Shown one piece after another: positions 6,344 through 12,028 of a DNA stretch of 12,028 nt (positions are counted from its first letter, which is position 1; each line of letters starts with the position of its first letter). The notes under the pieces were generated by a model, which made no database searches, was not told the DNA's origin, and was given only the letters and a program-made list of their open reading frames with translations. Origin of the DNA: Croceicoccus sp. (GTDB taxonomy: Bacteria; Pseudomonadota; Alphaproteobacteria; Sphingomonadales; Sphingomonadaceae); assembly GCA_029936705.1 (NCBI GenBank), contig JAPYSD010000053.1:1-12028 (forward strand), read 5' to 3'. A program made the position numbers and the translations under genes.

Positions 6344-8995
6344 ATGAATGTCAGGATCACCACGCGGCTTGCATGCGCCGCCTCGCTGATTGCGATGACC
6401 GGCCTTGCGTCTCCGGCCTTCGCGCAGGACGCTGGGCCCACAGATGGCGGAACCCAGGACGATACCGCCGTTCCCGCACCCAACCCGCTGGGGGGCGAGA
6501 TCATCGTGACCGGCAGCCGGATCCGCGGCGTCGACGCGGTCGGGTCGAACGTCATCAGCATCGGCGTCGACGACATCGCGCAGGAACCCGTCGTGTCGAC
6601 CAGCGACCTGCTGCGCCGCGTGCCGCAGGTGGTGTCGCTGGGCGCGAACCGGCAGGGCGGCAGCGCGCAGAACGGCGCGGCCAATGCCACGCGGGGCGGC
6701 GGCATCAACCTGCGCGGCATTTCGACCAATGCGACGCTGCTGCTCTACAATGGCCGCCGCTTTCCGCCGCAGGGCACGCAGGGGCAATATACCGACCCGT
6801 CGGTCATCCCGACCATCGCGCTGGAACGCGTGGAGGTCGTCGCCGACGGCGCATCGGCCATCTATGGGTCCGACGCGATCGCGGGCGTGGTCAACTTCAT
6901 CCTGCGCCGCGGCATGGACGGGGCGGAATTCCGCGCCCGCTCGGGCTTCAGCCAGAGCAATTATGCCGAGCGCCAGTTGTCGGGCATCGCCGGCAAGGAC
7001 TGGGGCAGCGGGTGGCTGACGGTCGCGGGCGAATACAGCCATAATTCCTCGCTGTTCGGCCGCGATCTCGATTTCTACCGGCTGGACAACACCGATCGCG
7101 GCGGGCGCGATTTCCGCACCACCAATTGCGATCCGGGCACCGTCACGGCTGGCGGGCAGAGCTATGCCATCCCGCAGGGCGGCGTCGCGCCGGGCGAGGG
7201 CGGCTCGCTGGTCGCGGGCACGGCCAATCGCTGCGACCTAACCGGTTATGAAACGGTGATCCCGTCGGAAACCCGCTATAGCGCGGTGGGCAATTTCTCG
7301 CAGGATATCGGGCCCAGCGTGCGCCTGTTCGCCGACGGTTTCTATTCGCACCGCAAGGGCGAGATCGCGGGCACCAGCCCGGTCAACGCCGTCGTGCCCA
7401 GCAGCAACCCGTTCTTCGTGTCGCCGGTGGCGGGCGCGGATTCGGTCAATGTCGCCTATTCGCTGACGCCGGCTTTCGGGCCGGACGTGAACCCGTACGA
7501 AGGCACGTTCTGGAACGTCGCGGGCGGCGTCGAACTGCGCGCCTTTGCCGACTGGAGCGTGACCGGATATTACCAGCACGGCGAATCCGAGGATATCGCC
7601 GACCGGCGCTTCGGACTGAATTCCGGGGCGCTGGACGCGGCGCTGGCCGATACGAACCCGGCCACCGCGCTCAACCTGTTCGGCGGGCCGAACAACCCCG
7701 ACACCATCGCCGCGATCCGCGACCGGCTGTTCGTGATCTATGGCAAGACCAAGCTGGACGTGTTCAACGTGCAGGCCGACGGTTCGCTGTTCGACCTGCC
7801 GGGCGGCGCGGTGCGGCTTGCCGTGGGGGGCGAGTACCGCGACGAATACACCTTCACCAGCCTGCAGATCGGATCCAGCAATGGCTTCGCCGATATCGCG
7901 GACGGCGGATCGCGCAACGTGAAGGCGGTCTTCGGCGAACTCTACGTGCCGATCGTGGGCGGCGGCAATGCCATGCCGGGGATCGAGGAACTGTCCCTGT
8001 CGGTCGCGGGCCGCTACGAGGATTACAGCGACTTCGGATCGACGACCAACCCCAAGGTCGGCGTCACCTATCGCCCGGTCGACACGCTGACGCTGCGCGG
8101 CAGCTATGGCACGTCGTTCCGGGCGCCCACCTTTACCGAGGTGTCGGAGATCGCGGGCGGTGCGGGTCTGTATTACGACCGCAACCAGCCTGGACCGGAC
8201 GGCACGCTGATCAACGGCATCGGCATCGCGGGCGGCAATCCCGACCTGCAGCCCGAAACCGCGACGACCTGGTCGCTGGGCGCGGAATTCGAACCGGTCA
8301 GCGACCTGCGCCTGACGGCCACCTATTTCGACATCGACTACAAGGACCAGATCATCGCCCTGCGCCGCACGCCGGGCTATCTGACTAACCCCGCCTATGC
8401 GCCGTTCCGCATCCTCGATCCCACGGACGACCAGGTGGCCGCGCTGCTGGCATCGGGGCTGCCGATCAATTCGCCGGTCGACCAGACGGACGTCAGCTTC
8501 ATCGCCGACGGACGCCGCCAGAACCTGGGCCGCACGATCGTGCGCGGCTTCGACTTCGGCGTGCTGGGCGCATGGGACCTGGGCGCGGTGACGATGGATG
8601 GCGCCGTACAGGGCACCTATTACACCAAGTACTCGTTCGAATCCGTGCCCGGTCTGGGGCTGCGGGACGTGAAGGGCACGATCAACAATCCGCAGGATTA
8701 CCGCCTGCGCGCCGATGTCGGGGCCAAGTGGGACGCGTTCAGCGCCCGCCTGACCTGGAACTACCTGCCCGGCTATGACAACGATACGGTGGTGCCGGTG
8801 CAGAAGGTGTCGGATTACAGCACCTTCGACCTCGTGCTGGGCTGGGACGTGAACGACGCGTTCCGCTTCGGCATCGACGTGCGCAACCTGTTTGACGAGG
8901 AACCGCCCTTCGTCGATGTGGAGCGCGGCTATGATCCGCAATCGGCGAACCCGCTGCCGCGCACGATCGCGGTGACCGCGGGCGTGAAGCTGTAA
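6344..8995 (+). CDS. TonB-dependent outer-membrane receptor
   Basis: Energy-dependent outer-membrane importer of 883 residues. Residues 1-28 form a signal peptide ending PAFA|QD, followed by a low-complexity linker and a TonB box-like start of the plug, GEIIVTGSRIRG (51-62). The plug (about 62-190) contains INLRGISTNATLLLYNGRRF (121-140) and VEVVADGASAIYGSDAIAGVVNFILRR (163-189), all typical. The rest is a 22-strand-type barrel with TLRGSYGTSFRAPTFTE-like and NLFDEEPPF segments and a final strand IAVTAGVKL, ending in Leu rather than the common Phe. ATG 6344 is chosen over an in-frame upstream start at 6251 because it begins the signal peptide and has GGGAG (6332-6336) seven bases before it. 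The esterase gene follows after 30 bases, so the receptor probably takes up that enzyme's substrate. Receptors of this subgroup in sphingomonads are numerous, and ligand identity cannot be read from sequence. Confidence 0.95.
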   Translation: MNVRITTRLACAASLIAMTGLASPAFAQDAGPTDGGTQDDTAVPAPNPLGGEIIVTGSRIRGVDAVGSNVISIGVDDIAQEPVVSTSDLLRRVPQVVSLGANRQGGSAQNGAANATRGGGINLRGISTNATLLLYNGRRFPPQGTQGQYTDPSVIPTIALERVEVVADGASAIYGSDAIAGVVNFILRRGMDGAEFRARSGFSQSNYAERQLSGIAGKDWGSGWLTVAGEYSHNSSLFGRDLDFYRLDNTDRGGRDFRTTNCDPGTVTAGGQSYAIPQGGVAPGEGGSLVAGTANRCDLTGYETVIPSETRYSAVGNFSQDIGPSVRLFADGFYSHRKGEIAGTSPVNAVVPSSNPFFVSPVAGADSVNVAYSLTPAFGPDVNPYEGTFWNVAGGVELRAFADWSVTGYYQHGESEDIADRRFGLNSGALDAALADTNPATALNLFGGPNNPDTIAAIRDRLFVIYGKTKLDVFNVQADGSLFDLPGGAVRLAVGGEYRDEYTFTSLQIGSSNGFADIADGGSRNVKAVFGELYVPIVGGGNAMPGIEELSLSVAGRYEDYSDFGSTTNPKVGVTYRPVDTLTLRGSYGTSFRAPTFTEVSEIAGGAGLYYDRNQPGPDGTLINGIGIAGGNPDLQPETATTWSLGAEFEPVSDLRLTATYFDIDYKDQIIALRRTPGYLTNPAYAPFRILDPTDDQVAALLASGLPINSPVDQTDVSFIADGRRQNLGRTIVRGFDFGVLGAWDLGAVTMDGAVQGTYYTKYSFESVPGLGLRDVKGTINNPQDYRLRADVGAKWDAFSARLTWNYLPGYDNDTVVPVQKVSDYSTFDLVLGWDVNDAFRFGIDVRNLFDEEPPFVDVERGYDPQSANPLPRTIAVTAGVKL

Positions 8996-9025
8996 GGCGC
9001 GGTGCCGCGGCGATTGGAGAAGACC

Positions 9026-10588
9026 ATGTTCGGGATCACGCTGACGATGCTGCTGGCGCTGGCGGCCCAGCCCGCCGCCGCCGCCCCGCCCGCGGCGGAG
9101 CGGTGGCAGGCGGACTGCGCGGCGCTGTCGGGGACAAGCGGCGATGTCGTCGTCACGGCAGCGGCGGTCACGCCCGACCCGGCGTTCGTCGCGAACCCCG
9201 ACGCGGGGATGCGCGCGGTGCCGGTCCATGACGCGTTCTGCCGCGTCGAGGGCCGGATCGAGGGCAATATCGGCTTCGAGCTCTGGCTGCCCCGGCAATG
9301 GAACGCGCGGCTGCTGGGTGCGGGCGTGGGCGGTCCGGCCGGGGTGTTCAACTATGCCGACATGGCCGCCCGCCTGGCCCAGGGCTTTGCGACCGTCACC
9401 ACCGATGGCGGGCACAAGGCGTCGCAGGACCGCTGGATGGCGGACGCCAAGGCGCGCGTCGATTACGAACACCGCGCCGTGCACCTGACGACCGAGGCGG
9501 CGAAGGCGCTGGCGAAACGCTTCTACGGCAAGGCGCCATCGCGCGCCTATTTCACCGGCTGTTCGGGCGGCGGGCGCCAGGCGCTGAAGGAAATGCAGAA
9601 CTATCCCGGCGATTACGACGGCGTGCTGGCGGGCGCACCCGGCCCCTACATGCCGCTGCAATCGGTGCGCATGTTGTGGTTCGCGCTGGAACAGCAGCGC
9701 AGGCCCGCGGGCGCGCTGCGCGAACAGGACTGGGCGCTCTACGAAGCCAGTGTGACCAAGGCCTGCGACGCGAACGACGGCGTGCGCGACGGCATCGTCG
9801 AGAATCCCGCCAGTTGCCGGTTCGACACCGCGCAATTGCTGTGCAAGCCGGGTGAGAGCGAGGCCTGCCTGACCGCGCCGCGCCTTGCCATGCTGGACGC
9901 CATCACTGCCCCCATGCCGGACGAGAACGGCGCCCCGATGGACGGCGGGCTGTTCCCCGGCGTACGCACGCGGCCCGGTCCGCCCTCGCCGCTGCTGCGC
10001 GCGATGTGGGCCGACGGCGTGCACGACGATCCCGACTGGGACCCGATGAGCTTTTCGCGCACCGGCGACCTGGCGAGAGCGAACGAGGCGATGCCCGAAT
10101 TGCGCGCCGACCGGACCGCCATCGGCCCGTTCATCACGCGCGGCAACAAGGCGATCATCTACCAGGGCTGGCAGGATCCATCGACCAATGCCGGGCCGAC
10201 CATCGACTATTACGCCGCGCTGGCCCGCGCGAACGGCGGCATCGCCGCGCTGGACGATGCGGTGCGCCTTTTCATGGTGCCGGGCATGTATCACTGCGGC
10301 GGCGGGCCGGGGGCCGACATCTTCGGCGGATCGGGCCAGTTCCCGCTTGCCGCCGGGGCCGATCCCACGCGCGACATGCTGTGGGCGCTGATCCGCTGGG
10401 TAGAGGACGACCGCACGCCGGAGACGGTGGTGGCGGGCCGCAACCCGGACAGCGCGCCGGGCTTTACCCGCCGCCTCTGCCCGTTCCCCAAGGCCGCCCG
10501 CTATCGCGCCGGTGCGCCGACCGGCGATGCCGGATCCTTCAACTGCGAGGATGATCCCGTCCTTCGCGACATGCTGGAGGGGTCGTGA
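9026..10588 (+). CDS. Exported tannase/feruloyl esterase family hydrolase
   Basis: A periplasmic or secreted esterase of the family that includes tannases, fungal-type feruloyl esterases and MHETase. The 520 residues begin with a signal peptide (1-20, AAA|PP). The family's CS-D-HC catalytic set is present: Cys179-Ser180 in TGCSGGGRQALKEMQNYPGDYDG, Asp384 in YQGWQDPSTNAGPTIDYY, and His423-Cys424 in VPGMYHCGGGPG. In this family the two Cys form a disulfide that brings Ser and His together. The Asp-rich DANDGVRDGIVENP (248-261) matches the lid calcium-binding loop. ATG 9026 was preferred to GTG 9002 because it opens the signal peptide and has GGAGA (9016-9020) five bases upstream. The gene is 30 bases behind the receptor and probably co-transcribed. 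The acyl group (gallate, ferulate, terephthalate-like or other) cannot be predicted here. Confidence 0.93.
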   Translation: MFGITLTMLLALAAQPAAAAPPAAERWQADCAALSGTSGDVVVTAAAVTPDPAFVANPDAGMRAVPVHDAFCRVEGRIEGNIGFELWLPRQWNARLLGAGVGGPAGVFNYADMAARLAQGFATVTTDGGHKASQDRWMADAKARVDYEHRAVHLTTEAAKALAKRFYGKAPSRAYFTGCSGGGRQALKEMQNYPGDYDGVLAGAPGPYMPLQSVRMLWFALEQQRRPAGALREQDWALYEASVTKACDANDGVRDGIVENPASCRFDTAQLLCKPGESEACLTAPRLAMLDAITAPMPDENGAPMDGGLFPGVRTRPGPPSPLLRAMWADGVHDDPDWDPMSFSRTGDLARANEAMPELRADRTAIGPFITRGNKAIIYQGWQDPSTNAGPTIDYYAALARANGGIAALDDAVRLFMVPGMYHCGGGPGADIFGGSGQFPLAAGADPTRDMLWALIRWVEDDRTPETVVAGRNPDSAPGFTRRLCPFPKAARYRAGAPTGDAGSFNCEDDPVLRDMLEGS

Positions 10589-10671
10589 CCGGCCCCTTCC
10601 AGCCCCCGTTCCCCCTGATGCGAGTTGACCTGCCAATGACCGATGTTCCGCGCCGCGAGGCCCGTGCATGA
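10585..10671 (+). CDS. Possible 28-codon small ORF coupling the esterase and CapA-like genes
   Basis: GTG 10585 overlaps the esterase stop (GTGA), with GGAGG (10576-10580) four bases upstream. The frame runs 28 codons and its TGA (10669-10671) overlaps the next gene's start (ATGA at 10668). The predicted peptide begins MTGPFQPPFPL and ends TDVPRREARA; it has no membrane segment and resembles no family I know. An internal ATG at 10618 or 10636 is an alternative start. It may be a real small protein, a translational coupling device, or a chance open frame in GC-rich DNA. The double overlap is the only evidence. Confidence 0.3.
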   Translation: MTGPFQPPFPLMRVDLPMTDVPRREARA

Positions 10672-11786
10672 GCGCCCCCCAGATCCTGCTGGCCACCGGC
10701 GACATCGCGCTGGACCGCGACCATTACGACGAAAGCTTCGCCGCCACCGCCGCCGTGCTGCGCGCCGCCGACCTGACGTTCGGCCAGCTTGAGACCAGCT
10801 TTGCATCGGGGGGCACGCGCATGCCTCAGGCCCGCCACGCGGTGATGGCCCGGCCCGAGGGCGCGACCGCGCTGGGCCTCGCGGGCTTCGACTGCATCTC
10901 GATGGCGGGAAACCATTGCCTCGACTGGGGCAATGAAGCGCTGTTCGAAACGCGCGATAACCTGCGCTCCGCGGGCGTTCGCGTGGTCGGCGCCGGCGCC
11001 AATATCGCCGAGGCGCGCGCCCCTGCCTTCTTCACCCTGCGCGACGGGACCAGGCTGGCGATGCTGGCCTATTGCTCGATCCTGCCGCAGGCCTATTGGG
11101 CGGAAGAACGCCGCCCCGGCTGCGCCCCGATGCGCGCCTTCACCCATTACGAACAGATCGAACACGACCAGCCCGGCACCCCCGCGCGGATCCACACCTG
11201 GCCGCACCAGGGCGACCTGGAGGCCATGCAGGACGACATCCGCAAGGCGAAGAAGCACGCCGACCTGGTCGTCGTGTCGCACCACTGGGGCATCCATTTC
11301 GTGCGCGCGTCGGTCGCTGATTACCAGCGCGACGTGGCGCGGGCGACCATCGCCGCCGGGGCGGACGCGATCCTGGGCACCCATGCCCACGTGCTGAAAG
11401 GCTGCGAGATGATCGAGGGCAAGCCCGTGTTCTACTCGCTGTCCAATTTCGCGGTCGACCTGCGCATGGACGAGGCGCACGCCAAGTCGAAGAGCTGGAA
11501 CGAGATCCGCGTGCTGGCCGAGGAATGGGAGCCCGATTTCGAGGGGCTGTTCAACTTCCCGACCGAGAGCCGCAAGAACATCGCCGCCCGGCTTGAGATC
11601 GCTGACGGCAAGATCGTGCGCGCGGGCTTCCTGCCGGTGTTCATCGGACGCGACGCGGTGCCGCGCTTCGCCGCGCCCGGCAGCGAGGAGCATGGCGATA
11701 TCGTCGACTACATGACCGCCGTCACGCGCGAGGCGGGGCTGAACGCGCAATACACCGTGTCGGACGACATGGTGGTCATATCGTGA
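10668..11786 (+). CDS. CapA/PGA_cap-family metallophosphatase-fold protein, cytoplasmic form
   Basis: A 372-residue protein of the CapA (poly-gamma-glutamate synthesis-like) family, which has a calcineurin-like metallophosphatase fold. Family marks in order are the N-terminal strand with Gly11-Asp12 (LLATGDIALDRD), the QLET segment (40-43) where NLE is usual, AGNHCLDWG (80-88), VVVSHHWG (201-208), ADAILGTHAHVLKG (232-245) and FYSLSNFA (255-262). No signal peptide or membrane anchor is seen, unlike capsule CapA, so a cytoplasmic enzyme is likely. GAGG (10657-10660) lies seven bases before ATG 10668. Its start overlaps a possible small ORF and its stop overlaps the next gene as GTGA, so it belongs to the receptor/esterase operon. 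Capsule genes are absent, which argues for a catabolic or hydrolytic role rather than polyglutamate synthesis. The exact reaction is unknown. Confidence 0.85.
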   Translation: MSAPQILLATGDIALDRDHYDESFAATAAVLRAADLTFGQLETSFASGGTRMPQARHAVMARPEGATALGLAGFDCISMAGNHCLDWGNEALFETRDNLRSAGVRVVGAGANIAEARAPAFFTLRDGTRLAMLAYCSILPQAYWAEERRPGCAPMRAFTHYEQIEHDQPGTPARIHTWPHQGDLEAMQDDIRKAKKHADLVVVSHHWGIHFVRASVADYQRDVARATIAAGADAILGTHAHVLKGCEMIEGKPVFYSLSNFAVDLRMDEAHAKSKSWNEIRVLAEEWEPDFEGLFNFPTESRKNIAARLEIADGKIVRAGFLPVFIGRDAVPRFAAPGSEEHGDIVDYMTAVTREAGLNAQYTVSDDMVVIS

Positions 11787-12028
11787 CGGGCCGCAAGAGC
11801 CTGATCGCGGCGCTGCCGATCGAGGGGTGGATCGTTTTCTACCTGCTCCTCTATCTGCCCAATGCGATGATCACCAAGCTGCTGACCAGCACGACGCACC
11901 CGGGGCTGGGCCGCCCGCTGACGGGGCTGGAAACGCTGCCCGCGTCGCTGACGGTGTCGCTGGTGCTGACCTATGTGTTCGTCTGGCTGTCGGGCTGGCA
12001 CCGCGACGCACATGGCGTGCAGCTGGGC
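11783..12028 (+). CDS. N-terminal part of an integral membrane protein, family not recognised (partial)
   Basis: The frame starts at GTG 11783, overlapping the CapA-like stop as GTGA, and stays open for 82 codons to the window end. Two hydrophobic helices are visible, about residues 16-34 (WIVFYLLLYLPNAMI) and 54-71 (ASLTVSLVLTYVFVWLSGW), joined by a roughly 20-residue loop with a GLGRPLTGLE segment. The spacing suggests a multi-pass protein such as a small-molecule transporter, for example of the drug/metabolite type, but no family motif is complete. No strong Shine-Dalgarno precedes the GTG, so translation is probably coupled to the upstream gene. Its tight linkage suggests a role in moving the substrate or product handled by the receptor, esterase and CapA-like proteins; that is inference. 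Confidence 0.7.
   Translation, partial: MTGRKSLIAALPIEGWIVFYLLLYLPNAMITKLLTSTTHPGLGRPLTGLETLPASLTVSLVLTYVFVWLSGWHRDAHGVQLG

Noticed and set aside
5543..7042. Minus-strand open frame of 499 codons across the hydrolase, the gap and the receptor start
   Set aside because: It is composition-driven antisense reading with no domain and no promoter or ribosome site; both opposing genes are firmly supported.
9002..9025. GTG 9002 as start of the tannase-family gene
   Set aside because: ATG 9026 directly opens the signal peptide and has GGAGA at good spacing; the eight extra residues add nothing recognisable.
7238..10705. Very long minus-strand open frame (1155 codons) opposite the receptor and esterase
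   Set aside because: It is antisense to two well-supported genes, its translation is rich in Arg, His, Gln and Ala without domain motifs, and long antisense frames are expected in GC-rich coding DNA.
1..12028. CRISPR arrays, tRNA or rRNA genes, insertion sequences, attachment sites
   Set aside because: No regularly spaced direct repeats, cloverleaf sequences, transposase frames or terminal inverted repeats were seen on reading both strands.

Overview
This is a GC-rich window of compact bacterial genes with frequent 4-base stop/start overlaps, a large TonB-dependent outer-membrane receptor and Sec-type signal peptides. The style fits a Gram-negative alphaproteobacterium, most likely a sphingomonad (Sphingomonadales). 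That placement rests on gene style and protein flavour, not on a marker gene.

Left part (1-4880): a type I secretion system and its probable substrate. A gene whose last 64 codons are visible (probably the TolC-like outer-membrane channel) overlaps an ABC exporter (193-1989). The exporter overlaps a HlyD-type membrane fusion protein (1986-3284). Both junctions are ATGA. A strong hairpin terminator (about 3316-3354) separates this operon from a convergent gene for a serralysin-type zinc metalloprotease (3378-4880, minus strand). The protease has HExxHxxGxxH, a Met-turn and an RTX-type C-terminus, and starts at TTG behind an excellent Shine-Dalgarno. Protease plus dedicated exporter is the classical PrtDEF/AprDEF arrangement, although here the transporter looks like the LapB/LssB branch without its N-terminal peptidase-like domain.

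Middle (4881-5212): a 332-bp AT-richer divergent control region. It holds a candidate promoter for the protease on the minus strand. On the plus strand it holds a perfect 14-bp palindrome of LacI-family operator type overlapping the -35 of a candidate promoter for a secreted alpha/beta hydrolase.

Right part (5213-12028): a catabolic-looking block on the plus strand. The exported alpha/beta hydrolase (5213-6115) keeps its nucleophile elbow but seems to have lost the catalytic histidine. It is followed by a 228-bp gap with two inverted repeats, a TonB-dependent receptor (6344-8995), an exported tannase/feruloyl-esterase family enzyme (9026-10588), a possible 28-codon small ORF linking neighbouring genes by GTGA and ATGA overlaps, a cytoplasmic CapA/PGA_cap-type metallophosphatase-fold protein (10668-11786) and the start of a membrane protein (from 11783, cut by the window end). 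The simplest reading is capture of an ester-linked, perhaps plant-derived or aromatic compound by the receptor, periplasmic ester cleavage, and further processing or transport by the last two genes. The substrate cannot be named from sequence alone. No RNA genes, insertion sequences, CRISPR arrays or attachment sites were seen.
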